A stretch of 64,000 nt of DNA from Berberis thunbergii (GCA_003290165.1 QNQO01001174.1:62001-126000), one strand, 5' to 3'; positions 48,285-61,022 are shown, counted from the first letter of the stretch. Notes: a model not told the origin generated them from the sequence alone. A program made the numbers and translations.

Positions 48285-48804
48285 TGGACACATTCATGGG
48301 AATGCTCGCAAGAGTTTTTATTTATAAGAATCTTGCGGCAAGGAACTTGGAGGGCATAGTTGGTGATGGTGATTCTTTTCACGATGAAGCTTCTGCTTAA
48401 TGCAAATCACTGACCATTTTTTTTTCGGGTTACAATGTGGAAAATAGTTTAGGTTGTCTTACTTGTATTTATTCGTCCTTTAACCTCATTGTTAGCTTCA
48501 TGAATCTAACTTGTTCAATGCAAAGCATTTGTAAAAAAAAAAATTCATTAGGGTTAAAGGATGAAAAAAATTCATTGTAATGATAAACATAGTCATCTTT
48601 AACATATATAATTTTAATCGCACTTTCCCTTTCCTCTATTATTTTATGATTTTCCAGAGAAACTTATTCTTAATATTGCCACTCTGTTGATGTTTCATTG
48701 GATGATTCTTAGCTCAGTCTCTCCCCAAAATTTTATAATCAACTACGTATAGAGCAAATTAATTAAAGTTGATAGCTTTAACGACTACTAATCATGTTCT
48801 CTAA
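48285..48804. other. PP2C 3' UTR and flank
   Basis: 3' flank with several short A or T runs. No further gene seen; the minus frame at 48131-48382 is a shadow of PP2C exon 4. Confidence 0.5.
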
Positions 48805-48975
48805 ACTCCCAAATGGAAACCAGCGAGGGGAGTGAAGTGGAGGGAGGGGAACCATCCCTCTCCTCGGGATGTGTACATTAAAATTTTTTTTACAGACATT
48901 CCCAGGAAAGGGAATGGTTCCCCTCCCTCCGCCCCACTCCCCTCGCTCATTTCCTGGGCATTTAGAATTCCCCAT
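48805..48975. mobile_element. Foldback MITE near the PP2C gene
   Basis: About 170 bp with arms GTGGAGGGAGGGGAACCATC and its inverse around an AT-rich loop near 48885. The right end GGCATTTAGAATTCCCC matches the family at 3928. The left end is rearranged, and no target duplication is recognisable. Confidence 0.68.
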
Positions 48976-49360
48976 TTTTAATTGAGTGAATTGGCATGCA
49001 AAAAATGTGCTTGTTAGAAGTAGTCAACTTAATTTTAGAAGGAAAAAGATGGACGTCATTATCGACAATAAACAAGACCATGTTCCATGTATGTGTTCTG
49101 AAGAAGGAAGAACCAGTATACGGCAGGGAGTGGAGGGAAAGTTTCCATCAGTCAAGGTCGATTTGTTCTCCATCTATGGTCGACCCAACCGTCAAATACT
49201 ACCTTATCCTTTAGGTCTTCTCTGACTCTCTCTTCAACCTGCTACAACTTTCATTGACTAACTCTCACTGGTTATTGCAGCTTCTAGTTTTTGTAAGTTT
49301 ACAGGTTTTAACGACTAGTGAAGATGTCCTTTTCATTTTAACTTTTTTTTCACTTAACTT
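48976..49360. other. Intergenic, nothing recognised
   Basis: Between two MITEs. The short overlapping frames at 48986-49225 have no recognisable domain. Confidence 0.4.
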
Positions 49361-49893
49361 TATGGGTGGGCACGGGAGGACGGGATGGGACGAGATGGAC
49401 TATCCTTATTCCATTTCATTCATTCGGAATTGGGACGGGACACAGATCTCATCCCGACCTCATCTCATCTCAAACGGGATCGAGACGGGATGAGCACGTA
49501 CTAAATAGTCTTACAATAAAAAAAATAACAAATTTTTTTTCATCTTGCATTACTCACATGTTAATAATGTGAAATTTATATACATATAACTTACATTATA
49601 AAGAATAATAGATATTAAATAAATAAATATTAAACTTTTTTTGAAATGCAAATAAATATTAAATTTCATTTAGAATTAATGATTCAATTCATTTATATTT
49701 CATATAGAATTTCATCACATCCTAAACCTTAATTTAGAAGAGTATTTTGATTAAAATTAATAATAATAATAAATATTAAATAAATAAATTCGGAACAGAA
49801 CGGGATAAGGCGGGATTGAAAATCTCCATCCTGATCCCGTCCCACTCTAGATCCGGACGGGTTCGGGATCGCGGGATGGGATGCCCACCCCTA
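49361..49893. mobile_element. hAT-like MITE
   Basis: About 533 bp with ends TATGGGTGGGCACGGG and ATGCCCACCCCTA, and GGGAC/GTCCC-rich subterminal repeats typical of plant hAT MITEs. Flanking octamers CTTAACTT and TTTAACTC agree at 6 of 8 bases. The middle is AT-rich and non-coding. Confidence 0.55.
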
Positions 49894-50549
49894 TTTAACT
49901 CAGTCTTTTGTTTTTCATCTTCTCTTCTATTTCAAATAAAAAAAATATGTTTTGGTTTCCCCAACTTAAACATCATTATATTGGATCGTTGTTATTAACT
50001 AGTATTCGGTGTATGTCGTTGCTATTAAGTAGTACTCAATTTACGGGCTCGACTATTCTCGGCGTTATTGGCTCCACCTAGTCACAACTACCGTATTAAC
50101 TCCACATCGCCGGACTTGTATGTCCAAACTTGTAAGACAATCCCTCTTGACATGGATCATACATAATAACAATATTGTAAGTTTTTGCAAGTTTACAAGT
50201 TTTAACCAAAGGTTTTCTTTTAATTTTTTATTTTGCTCTAGTTTTAACCAAATATTTTTTAATTTATCTTTTGTTCTCTCACAATATTGTTATCAATTTA
50301 AACACTATCATATTGGCCGATATTGTCCTCAGTTTAAACATCACGATATTAGCCCTATCCTGAACCTCATTATTATTAGAAAACTATTCAAGGCAACACT
50401 AGCCCAACACTTTTTTTGCTATGATCAAAAGTGTGCTTGAAATAAACAAATTAACAGATGATGATTAGGTCATTAAAAAAAATGGAGTTCGTTGGCTTCA
50501 AAAGGGCGAAGAGTTCACCTACTTAAGACTGTGTTCAATAATTAAAAAA
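49894..50549. other. Intergenic, nothing recognised
   Basis: AT-rich DNA with short direct echoes (GTAAGTTT...ACAGGTTTTAAC at about 49290 and 50177). No gene supported. Confidence 0.4.
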
Positions 50550-50721
50550 GTGAACCAAAATTGACATCTCTTGTAGTGTGCCATTTATCAGGCCAGGATT
50601 TTTTTTTGTTATGTTTTAGCTGAAATTATATTAAAGGCAACTTGACAATTTTGCGAAGATATATATGAATATTGATAATTTGATTGAAAGAAATAGTACT
50701 AAGGGTTGAAAACTAAAAACT
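50550..50721. repeat. Left flank of the 406-bp array (segment X, copy 1)
   Basis: From GTGAACCAAAATTGACATCT to AAACTGG. It is repeated with scattered differences at about 55632-55815, just before the isolated 406-bp unit, showing that array and flank were duplicated together. Confidence 0.8.
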
Positions 50722-53700
50722 GGCACTTACAGAAGACAGAGTCTTAATCTCCCTACAATGTTTTACTAATCCAACTTTTTACCATTCAAATATGGCATGT
50801 TTCCATTTCATTGAGAGTTTTCAACTGTAAGAGCCAGAGCAAAGAAAATTTTGTTTTACCACACAAAGGTAAACATTTTGCTTTGGATGTTTCCATAAAC
50901 TTGACGACACACCAATGTTAAGCAACACTCCCTCAAGAGTCTAGACCAGTTCTCCGTCGAAAAGTTCTAGTCTACTTGCCTTTATTTTTCCTCTTTTTTT
51001 TTTTTTTCAATAAGATGGGTGGCAGGGGCAACTACTACATTCATTGATACAATTGGGATATGAATTAGACAAAGATGGCTCATCTAATGACGCAATAGTC
51101 TTCATTTACTTCAAGAGAAAGCACAGTTTTTCGGCACTTACAGAAGACAGAGTCTTAATCTCCCTATAATGTTTTACTAATCCAAGTTTTTACCATTCAA
51201 ATATGGCATGTTTCCATTTCATTGAGTTTTCAACTGTAAGAGCCAGAGCAAAGAAAATTTTGTTTTACCACACATAGGTAAACATTTTGCTTTGGATGTT
51301 TCCATGAACTTGACGACACACCAATGTTAAGCAACACTCCCTCAAGAGTCTAGACCAGTTCTCCATCGAAAAGTTCTAGTCTACTTGCCTTTATTTTTCC
51401 TCTTTTTTTTTTTCAATAAGAAGGGTGGCAGGGGCAACTACTACATTCATTGATACAATTGGGATATAAATTAGACAAAGATGACTTATGTAATGACACA
51501 ATAGTCTTCATTTACTTTAAGAGAAAGCACAGTTTTTCGGCACTTACAGAAGACAGTCTTAATCTCCCTATAATGTTTTACTAATCCAAGTTTTTACCCT
51601 TCAAATATGGCATGTTTCCATTTCATTGAGTTTTCAACTGTAAGAGCCAGAGCAAAGAAAATTTTGTTTTACCAAACAAAGGTAAACATTTTGCTTTGGA
51701 TGTTTCCATAAACTTGACGACACACCAATGTTAAGCAACACTCCCTCAAGAGTCTAGACCAGTTCTTCATCGAAAAGTTCTTGCCTACTTGCCTTTATTT
51801 TTCCTTTTTTTTTTTTCAATAAGAAGGGTGGCAGGGGCAACTACTACATTCATTGATACAATTGGGATATGAATTAGACAAAGATGACTTATCTAATGAC
51901 ACAATAGTCTTCATTTACTTTAAGAGAAAGCACAGTTTTTTGGCACTTACAGAAGACAGAGTCTTAATCTCCCTATAATGTTTTACTAATCCAAGTTTTT
52001 ACCATTCAAATATGGCATGTTTCCATTTCATTGAGAGTTTTCAACTGTAAGAGCCAGAGCAAAGAAAATTTTGTTTTACCACACAAAGGTAAACATTTTG
52101 CTTTGGATGTTTCCATAAACTTGACGACACACCAATGTTAAGCAACACTCCCTCAAGAGTCTAGACCAGTTCTCCGTCGAAAAGTTCTAGTCTACTTGCC
52201 TTTATTTTTCCTCTTTTTTTTTCTTCAATAAGATGGGTGGCAGGGGCAACTACTACATTCATTGATACAATTGGGATATGAATTAGACAAAGATGACTTA
52301 TGTAATGACACAATAGTCTTCATTTACTTTAAGAGAAAGCACAGTTTTTCGGCACTTACAGAAGACAGTCTTAATCTCCCTATAATGTTTTACTAATCCA
52401 AGTTTTTACCCTTCAAATATGGCATGTTTCCATTTCATTGAGTTTTCAACTGTAAGAGCCAGAGCAAAGAAAATTTTGTTTTACCAAACAAAGGTAAACA
52501 TTTTGCTTTGGATGTTTCCATAAACTTGACGACACACCAATGTTAAGCAACACTCCCTCAAGAGTCTAGACCAGTTCTTCATCGAAAAGTTCTTGCCTAC
52601 TTGCCTTTATTTTTCCTTTTTTTTTTTTTCAATAAGAAGGGTGGCAGGGGCAACTACTACATTCATTGATACAATTGGGATATGAATTAGACAAAGATGA
52701 CTTATCTAATGACACAATAGTCTTCATTTACTTTAAGAGAAAGCACAGTTTTTTGGCACTTACAGAAGACAGAGTCTTAATCTCCCTATAATGTTTTACT
52801 AATCCAAGTTTTTACCATTCAAATATGGCATGTTTCCATTTCATTGAGAGTTTTCAACTGTAAGAGCCAGAGCAAAGAAAATTTTGTTTTACCACACAAA
52901 GGTAAACATTTTGCTTTGGATGTTTCCATAAACTTGACGACACACCAATGTTAAGCAACACTCCCTCAAGAGTCTAGACCAGTTCTCCGTCGAAAAGTTC
53001 TAGTCTACTTGCCTTTATTTTTCCTCTTTTTTTTTCTTCAATAAGATGGGTGGCAGGGGCAACTACTACATTCATTGATACAATTGGGATATGAATTAGA
53101 CAAAGATGACTTATGTAATGACACAATAGTCTTCATTTACTTTAAGAGAAAGCACAGTTTTTCGGCACTTACAGAAGACAGTCTTAATCTCCCTATAATG
53201 TTTTACTAATCCAAGTTTTTACCCTTCAAATATGGCATGTTTCCATTTCATTGAGTTTTCAACTGTAAGAGCCAGAGCAAAGAAAATTTTGTTTTACCAA
53301 ACAAAGGTAAACATTTTGCTTTGGATGTTTCCATAAACTTGACGACACACCAATGTTAAGCAACACTCCCTCAAGAGTCTAGACCAGTTCTTCATCGAAA
53401 AGTTCTTGCCTACTTGCCTTTATTTTTCCTTTTTTTTTTTTCAATAAGAAGGGTGGCAGGGGCAACTACTACATTCATTGATACAATTGGGATATGAATT
53501 AGACAAAGATGACTTATCTAATGACACAATAGTCTTCATTTACTTTAAGAGAAAGCACAGTTTTTTGGCACTTACAGAAGACAGAGTCTTAATCTCCCTA
53601 TAATGTTTTACTAATCCAAGTTTTTACCATTCAAATATGGCATGTTTCCATTTCATTGAGAGTTTTCAACTGTAAGAGCCAGAGCAAAGAAAATTTTGTT

Positions 53701-54786
53701 TTACCACACAAAGGTAAACATTTTGCTTTGGATGTTTCCATAAACTTGACGACACACCAATGTTAAGCAACACTCCCTCAAGAGTCTAGACCAGTTCTCC
53801 GTCGAAAAGTTCTAGTCTACTTGCCTTTATTTTTCCTCTTTTTTTTTCTTCAATAAGATGGGTGGCAGGGGCAACTACTACATTCATTGATACAATTGGG
53901 ATATGAATTAGACAAAGATGACTTATGTAATGACACAATAGTCTTCATTTACTTTAAGAGAAAGCACAGTTTTTCGGCACTTACAGAAGACAGTCTTAAT
54001 CTCCCTATAATGTTTTACTAATCCAAGTTTTTACCCTTCAAATATGGCATGTTTCCATTTCATTGAGTTTTCAACTGTAAGAGCCAGAGCAAAGAAAATT
54101 TTGTTTTACCAAACAAAGGTAAACATTTTGCTTTGGATGTTTCCATAAACTTGACGACACACCAATGTTAAGCAACACTCCCTCAAGAGTCTAGACCAGT
54201 TCTTCATCGAAAAGTTCTTGCCTACTTGCCTTTATTTTTCCTTTTTTTTTTTTTCAATAAGAAGGGTGGCAGGGGCAACTACTACATTCATTGATACAAT
54301 TGGGATATGAATTAGACAAAGATGACTTATCTAATGACACAATAGTCTTCATTTACTTTAAGAGAAAGCACAGTTTTTTGGCACTTACAGAAGACAGAGT
54401 CTTAATCTCCCTATAATGTTTTACTAATCCAAGTTTTACCATTCAAATATGGCATGTTTCCATTTCATTGAGAGTTTTCAACTGTAAGAGCCAGAGCAAA
54501 GAAAATTTTGTTTTACCACACAAAGGTAAACATTTTGCTTTGGATGTTTCCATAAACTTGACGACACACCAATGTTAAGCAACACTCCCTCAAGAGTCTA
54601 GACCAGTTCTCCGTCGAAAAGTTCTAGTCTACTTGCCTTTATTTTTCCTCTTTTTTTTTCTTCAATAAGATGGGTGGCAGGGGCAACTACTACATTCATT
54701 GATACAATTGGGATATGAATTAGACAAAGATGACTCATCTAATGACGCAATAGTCTTCATTTACTTCAAGAGAAAGCACAGTTTTT
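50722..54786. repeat. Tandem array, ten copies of a ~406-bp unit with dimeric higher-order structure
   Basis: Units start at GGCACTTACAGAAGACAG: 50722, 51133, 51539, 51942, 52351, 52755, 53164, 53567, 53976, 54380. From 51539 on, two subtypes alternate. The short one (403-404 bp) has AGACAGTC, ACCCTTC, CTTCATCG, TTGCCTAC; the long one (about 409 bp) has AGACAGAGTC, ACCATTC, CTCCGTCG, TAGTCTAC. Same-subtype copies are nearly identical, giving an 812-813-bp dimer repeated four times. Copy 2 mixes both subtypes. The first and last copies share variants (CTCATCTAATGACGCAAT, TTACTTCAAG) absent inside, so the array grew from within. Each unit has a T run and a non-coding interior. No coding or RNA role seen. 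Confidence 0.97.
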
Positions 54787-55640
54787 CTTTGAATCTAGAA
54801 TAAAGCAAGCAAGAGATTTAGGAGCATGTCCAAGTCTCTAATGCACCCTCAAAACTGGATATCTTGGTGACATATGCCGATTTGCCTGCAATAAGAGTTC
54901 AAGAACTTTTTATTGTCAAAGAATAGTAGCATTTCAGAGAGCTTGACATCGACTCTCAGATTGTCCCTCTCCAAGTCTTTTAGTACAACCATGACGTTCA
55001 AGTTGATGTGTAATCGTCACTTCCAAAACCAAGGCTCTCATGACCAGGCTAGGCAAAGCTTGAACATTCTCATCCATAATGGTTTTAATGAATCGATCAA
55101 ATGATAGAGCCCATTTGAAATGAACAAAACCATAAGCTATGATATGAGATAATCCTCTGTCAAAGCATTCCATTCAAGAAGCCTACTAGCGCATTCAAAG
55201 TATTGTATGTAAGTTCAAGAATAACTATTTTCAACATGATAGGCCGAAGCCGCCGAACAATGTTGACATTTAACCCATTTAACTGTATCTAGGCAGTTTG
55301 GTGTCTCAGTTGTAAAGCGAGACATAATGAATTGTAAAAATCTATAGATTTGCTGTTAACATGCACCTAGCTGCTTCTAAAAGACGCCTCACGTAAATGT
55401 ACATTTTAGGCTATAATATAAGTTTTTATTATAAAAAAAATAATTATGAACTAGGTCAATGATATGTTCGGATGTACGCTTTTCTTGTGTTGCTTGCATT
55501 CTTTAACGCTTTTGCTCACGTAGAAATTACTAATAGTGATATTTTTCAACTTCGCCAAAAGATGGATGAAGATTATAACAGTGACAGTCATCAAGTATAG
55601 AGATTGAAATGCAAAAAATATATTAGAGAAGTGAACCAAA
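54787..55640. repeat. Right flank of the array (segment Y, copy 1)
   Basis: From TTTGAATCTAGAATAAAGC to about AAATATATTAGAGAA. Matches 61098-62080 (segment Y, copy 2) with point differences and one MITE insertion in the latter. No gene; the frame at 54934-55173 is not conserved in the other copy. Confidence 0.8.
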
Positions 55641-56057
55641 ATTGACATCCCTTGTAGTGTGGCATTTGTCAGGCCAGGATTTTTTTTTTTTTTTGTTATG
55701 TTTTAGCTTAAATTATATTAAAGGCATTTTGACAATTTTGCAAAGATATCTATGAATATTGATAATTTGATTGAAAGAAATGGTGCTAAAGCTTGAAAAC
55801 TAAAAACTGGCAGTTACAGAAGACAGAGTCATAATCTCCCTACAATTTTTACCAATCCAACCTTTTTTACCATTCAAATATGACATGTTTTCATTTGACT
55901 GAGAGGTTTCAACTGTAGAGCTAGAGCTAGAGCAGCGAAAAATTTTCTTTTAACACACAAAGGTAAACATTTTGCTTTGGATTTTTCCATAAACTTGACG
56001 ACACACCAATGATAAGCAACACTCCCTCAAGAGCCTAGGCCAGTTCTCCGTCAAAAA
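55641..56057. repeat. Segment X copy 2 plus a truncated 406-bp unit
   Basis: Continues the second arm of the duplication, with segment X to about 55815 and then a diverged unit from GGCAGTTACAGAAGACAG. The unit stops near GTTCTCCGTCAAAAAG, where retroelement gag sequence begins abruptly. The rest of the unit resumes at 61023. Confidence 0.8.
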
Positions 56058-57160
56058 GAAACCAGAGGGTGGCCAATTCGAAGTTTGTTGTTGAGACTGT
56101 TCTGAATTTCTCCATCCAAAGCTGGGATGATTTCTCTGACATTCATTGTAAGTATTCAAAAAAGGGTTATTTCTATAATGATTTTGCCCCTGAAAATCTA
56201 CTGCATTAACATTCTCCCAACCACCATTCTCAATCAATTGAGGACATTGGTCAGATGAATGTTCTGGCTTAGTGCACATGCCACAAACTTGTGCAACTCC
56301 AAGCACATTCGGCTTCCCTAGAGCCTGAGTCACAAGTGAAGTAAGATTAGTCATTTGAGCTTTCAAACTAGAATTAGTACTTACCTCATGGACCTGGCGT
56401 GAAGAATCTTCAATTCCTTCATGTTGTTGGGCGTTTAAGGCTCAGTTTGCAATCAAAGTCTTTGCTGCTGCTGGAGTTTTATCAACCAAAGTTCCTCCTG
56501 CTAACATCTTTCACTCAAGAGGAAACAATCCCTCATAAAAGTATTAAATAAGACATGATGCTATGAAAGTTTTGAAGCGCTCATAGTAAGCTGGATATGA
56601 TTCTCCTGGACCTTGGTGTATACCACTGATTTTCTTCCTTAACAAGATAATTTTGGAAGTTGGGAAGAATTTATCTAAAAACACCTTTTTCAAGCTATCC
56701 CAAGAGTATACTGTTCCGAAAGGTAGTTCATAGAGTCAATCCTTAGCCCTAGTCAGAGAAAAGGGAAATGCTCTCAACTTTAGGATATTATCATCTACAG
56801 TTATTGGCATCATACTGGAGCATACAACTTCAAATTTCTTTAAATGTTTATTTGGATCCTCCATAGAAAGACCATGATACTTTGGAATATGGTGAAGTAG
56901 GCTGGATTTCAGCTCGAATGACTCTGTCTTGCCCTGCACTGCTGTTGGATACTGAATGCACAAGGGTGCGACATTGTCCAAGGTGGATGCTGAAAGTTCT
57001 TTAATAGATCTGTTATCTGCCATGTCAAGCTCTTCTAATTCAGATTTAGAGCTAAACGTTTGTGACTCTTTTGTTTCTCTTATTCGTCTCCTAAATGCTT
57101 TCTCAAACTCTGAATCATATTCTAATAAGTTTTCGCTGGATCTCCTATTGCACGTGAACT
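56058..57160 (-). pseudogene. Athila-type gag remnant
   Basis: Recognisable gag segments in order: NVAPLCIQYP, FELKSSLLHHIPKYHG, DPNKHLKKFEVVCSSM, LRAFPFSL, then after an in-frame TGA replacing Trp, VFLDKFFP and KKISGIHQ. A CCHC knuckle follows (CGMCTKPEHSSDQC, about 56233-56283), then a tail like FGWRNSEQ. Several stops. Cut off at about 56058. Confidence 0.8.
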
Positions 57161-57241
57161 AGTCTGAGATAAATAAAGGAAAAAATCAACAAAAAGAAAA
57201 ATAAATAAAAATAATAATGAAGTAATTAGCAATTTTACTAA

Positions 57242-57259
57242 TCCCCGACAACGACGCCA
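57242..57259 (-). other. Primer binding site, tRNA-Asp type
   Basis: The minus strand reads TGGCGTCGTTGTCGGGGA, the tRNA-Asp primer site common in Athila-type elements with two C-to-T changes. It lies eight bases inside the LTR edge at 57268. Confidence 0.75.
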
Positions 57260-57267
57260 AAAATTAA

Positions 57268-58907
57268 TGCACTATTTTACTAGCACGCAACTTAATATCA
57301 TGTTTTGTGATTATAGTATAGAATAAGTAGAGATCGCTCTGGACCGGAGATTGAAAGGCTTGCCAACTAGCACTAAGAATAACTAAGAGATAACTAACAA
57401 CCTAATTAAAAAAAATATTTGGGGATTTGATTTTTCTAATTTAAACTAAGAAAATTATTGTAAAGATAATAAAACTAAAGGGATGGCAAATATGAGAAAT
57501 TAGCTAAGGGTCTATCTCCACACACCAAACATATTCTCATAAATCAATATTCAATAATCACTTGCTAATTCGTGAAAAACAATGTTCAAGATTAACTATG
57601 ATCAACACTGCATTAATCTTATTATTTTCCCAAGTTCGTTGAATTAAACTTAGCGTCTCTTTCAAACTATTTTTATCATGCTATCTAATTAGGAATCGCA
57701 AGTTAGTTTTGTGGAAAATGTAAATACTGACTAGGCAATTACAAGTATGATCATCATTTTGTTCTTACCTAGATTTTTACTTAACCTTACAAACGTTCCT
57801 TGGTATTTACTACTTATGACTACAAGATTGTAACGATTAGGTGAAACTCTCTTATACTCTAGCCCTGAATACTAGCATGCTTACTAAGTTGGCAACCTTA
57901 ACAAACATACAAAGAAAAGTTCTCTATAAAGCAGTTAAGTAAAACACAATCACTAATAGCAAGGAATTCAATTAATTCATAAAACATATGTTTGGGGCTT
58001 CGAATCCACCCCTAGCTAAGAGGAGTTTAGCTAGACATATTAATCATGTTTGAATAACAATATATAATTAACAGTCAAATCAAAAATAAGAAAGGGTGAA
58101 AAGAAATAAAACATTGTTACCAACTGCATGGTTTGTGGTGGTGCGAGAAAGAGCTGGGGTGAGGATAGCGGATGAAGAAAACAAAACAATTATTTTTCCT
58201 TCCTCGATTTGATTTCTACTCTGTAAGAGAGAAACCATAGAGAGGTGAACAAAGGTGGTCAGCGGACGAGAGGGGTTGCGAGTGTGTGGCGACGGAAGGA
58301 CGACGGTCGGCTGGGGGAAGATCAGGTGAGAAGGAGATGAAGAGAGAAAGGGGGGTTGTGGTCTAGCGATGGTGGTCTGTGAATTGGTGGACAAATATAG
58401 TGACAATTGGTTGGTGATGAAGAGGGTTTCTAATTAGCGATGAATAGAGAAAGAAGGAGATGAACAGGCGACTATGACGGTGGTGATGGAATAGGAAGAG
58501 ACGGTGAAACTTGGTGATGATGCTCGACGGTGATTTGATGGGGATGGGAATGGTCCGTGGTTGGTTTGATGATGGTGGTGTGTGTGACTATGACAAGGAT
58601 GGTTGATGATGGGTGACGGCTTGCTGTGATTGCAAGCGCAAGGAGGCTATGGATGGGTGATTTTTTCAAAGCAAGGTATCATCCATTTTATAATTGTTTT
58701 CTTCTCGATTGTCTTATTTGCGTGGTTTCCTTTTGCAATCAATATTTCTAAATTGCCAATTTGCTTCACTTAGCTTCTATTTTGTAATCTTGTAACTGAA
58801 AACCTATACAAACACGAAAATAACAATTAGTACCATAATTAACAAGTAATAGCAAAAAATATATATAGAAATACTATACTAAAAATAGCCTAATTATACT
58901 CCTATCA
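57268..58907 (-). repeat. 5' LTR of the Athila-type element
   Basis: About 1640 bp, starting TGATAGGAGTATAATTAGGC on the minus strand and ending in CA before the primer site. It contains two purine/pyrimidine-skewed frames (58080-58406, 58472-58669) that are low-complexity. No second LTR is in the window for comparison; boundaries rest on the TG/CA ends and the primer site. Confidence 0.65.
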
Positions 58908-58929
58908 AGTGTGTTCTACGCTCCTCACC

Positions 58930-59845
58930 TTTTTTTTATCCTCCTTCTGATCTACATTTGTTTATGCTGGTTGAATATCTTTTTCAGGTATATGTGATGC
59001 CTTAGCACTATTTTTTTCATCATCCCACAATGCATGGCGTTCTGCCATGCCGAAGATTTTGGAAAGAGTTTTGCTCGATTTCATGGTCAATTTTCCATAC
59101 AATATATTATCTGCGGGCAGACCCTTTTTGAGAGCTAAGGATGCAATTTGGTCATCACACCCATTTATGCTCGCCCTTCTATCTTGAATCTTTTGATGAA
59201 GTCTCGGAGAGATTCATTTAACTTTTTCTTAATGTTGAAGAGGTGGTCAACATGTTTTTTTATGGTTCAATAGGATGAATACTCTTTTATGAAAATAAGG
59301 GAGAGTTCTCCAAAGTTGTCAATCAATCAAGGGGTTAAAGTGTTGAACCAATCTTGGGCCACTCCTTGTAAGTTCATAGCAAATATTTTACACATAAATG
59401 GGTCATCATTTTTGTGTAGAGTCATGACACTTCGAAAATGCTTCAAGTGTCTCTTAAGATAAGAATCTCCATTGAAAGGAGTAAAGGTTGGTATGATAAA
59501 CTTTGTTGGTGGATGATCCCCTTCAATGTCATTTGTGAAAGGTGAAGTGTTTACCAAGTCTATCTCTCTGCGCAGAGCATCATTTAGATTTTCCATTACT
59601 CGCGGGTTCCTCAATTGCTCATTGATAATTCGTGCTACATCATCAGCTCTCAAGGGCTTGGATGCATTGTGTTGATTGATTGCATGGTAGTGCAGTCTAC
59701 CCCGCTTAGCGACAAGACGGTTTCGGAACAAGTTAATATAACGATCCAGATTTGCTCCCCTGCATTGTTCACATCCATCAGAATTATGTTTTCTGCGTTG
59801 ACTACTCATATCTAGCGTCATATGTGACCCCAGCCTAGAGTGCAC
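58930..59845 (-). pseudogene. Degenerate gag of the TR-GAG/Tat-like element
   Basis: The clean frame 59327-59845 gives KFIIPTFTPFNGDSYLKRH, HKNDDPFMCKIFAMNLQG and AQDWFNTL, the retrotransposon gag domain. Beyond a stop, HVDHLFNIKKKLNESLRDFI continues the domain near 59180-59250. Further stops follow. Related to Tat/Ogre-lineage gags by pattern. Confidence 0.75.
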
Positions 59846-60375
59846 AATTTGCTCATGACCCTAATCTTGAATGAATGCTTTCAGATGGATTATTTCCCTT
59901 TAGTGGATGACTACTTATGCTCCTATACACATGATCTACTGGCAAATAACAATGTGTCTTCTGCCTTGGTTGTATATTCACTAATCGATCTACCATCCGA
60001 GTTTGGTCCTTCAATATTTTAGTAAAATTTGCGATCTGACTTGCGAGACTTTTTTATTGTTTCATCTCCATTGGGCTCAGTTGTTGGGCGGAAGGTTGTA
60101 CTTGATGGTCTGCCGGCAGTGGCAGATCAACTAGTTGTGGTTGTCCAGCTGGCGAAGGCTGAATCTGTGGCAGTGATGGCGACCCTATACTAGCAGATGA
60201 TTGTGCAACATTATTTTTGCTAGTTTGTTTTCAAGTTCCCACCATTGTATTGAAAAAGAACTTTGACAATGAAAATGTTTATGAAATGAAATTTAAAGTT
60301 AATGAATGAAAGTTTATTTTTATTTTTTTTTATGAATGGAAGAGAAAATGCAATGAGTTTGATTCAAGCTCTTAT

Positions 60376-60386
60376 TGAAAGCACCA
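60376..60386 (-). other. Candidate primer binding site
   Basis: The minus strand reads TGGTGCTTTCA three bases inside the LTR edge, a motif seen after LTRs of plant gag-only elements. The priming tRNA is not assigned here. Confidence 0.5.
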
Positions 60387-60389
60387 ATT

Positions 60390-61022
60390 TGTGGATGCAA
60401 AATTTCACCGGATCACGTGCTGATCACGCGGAGAAATCTATATAAGATGAAGATTAATTCTTGACACCGGTGTGGTGTCTGCCACAGGGGACTCCGATGC
60501 CAAAGTTAGAACAGTGTCTTTAGGAAAGAATTTATTTCTTTGTATTTGAAGAGATAATTGTGAATCAAGAAATTTTTTACGTCCAGATGGCTTTGTGTTT
60601 AACTATTTATAGAGGCAGAACTAGTAAACTGCTGGCAGATGAGTGAGACACGTGGCATATTAGTGAGACATGTGGTAGATGAGTGAGTCATTTGCTTGCA
60701 GACGGTTGTAACTTCTCTTAGGTAGTTGTAACTTCTCTTAGATACTTGTAACTTTCGTAGTTAGTAATAACCTCCCGTTGGCACTTGTAACTTCCTGTTT
60801 GGAGACACCTCTCCTGCAAACTTGTGTGCTCAACTGAGCATGGTAGTCAGCGCTGAACACTACTCCTCTGCTAAGAAAGAATAGTTTTGTTGAGTTGTAT
60901 TAGGCCCAAACTTGGGCTTTATCTACTTGTAACTTTCGTGGGTAATATCCGGGCATCTCGAGAATAGCTCAAATCTTTGGGCTTCTTTATCCTATTGGAC
61001 TAAAGATTATTTTGTTTCCACA
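60390..61022 (-). repeat. 5' LTR of the TR-GAG/Tat-like element
   Basis: 633 bp, with inverted ends TGTGGA and TCCACA. The interior has tandem-like CTTGTAACTT blocks near 60710-60800. Its partner LTR is missing. Confidence 0.7.

Larger units (their letters stand above)
56058..58907 (-). mobile_element. Truncated Athila-type Ty3/gypsy element
   Basis: Minus-oriented. Present are a presumed 5' LTR (57268-58907), a primer site and a broken gag (56058-57160). Protease, pol and the 3' LTR are missing; the gag stops at the junction with the 406-bp repeat unit. The right LTR edge at 58907 abuts a second gag-bearing element, so this one was inserted into it. Confidence 0.75.
58908..61022 (-). mobile_element. 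Truncated gag-only LTR element (TR-GAG/Tat-like)
   Basis: Minus-oriented. A 633-bp LTR (60390-61022) and a degenerate gag remain; no protease or pol is present. The left part is lost at the Athila insertion edge (58908). To the right it meets the interior of a 406-bp repeat unit at 61023, which was therefore its target. I cannot tell whether it was originally gag-only or lost pol. Confidence 0.65.

Noticed and set aside
50722..54786. CRISPR-like array
   Set aside because: Units are about 406 bp, directly tandem without unique spacers, and the host is a plant; this is satellite-type DNA.
58080..58669. Two minus frames rich in Ser, Pro and His
   Set aside because: They lie inside the Athila-type LTR and are products of skewed composition.
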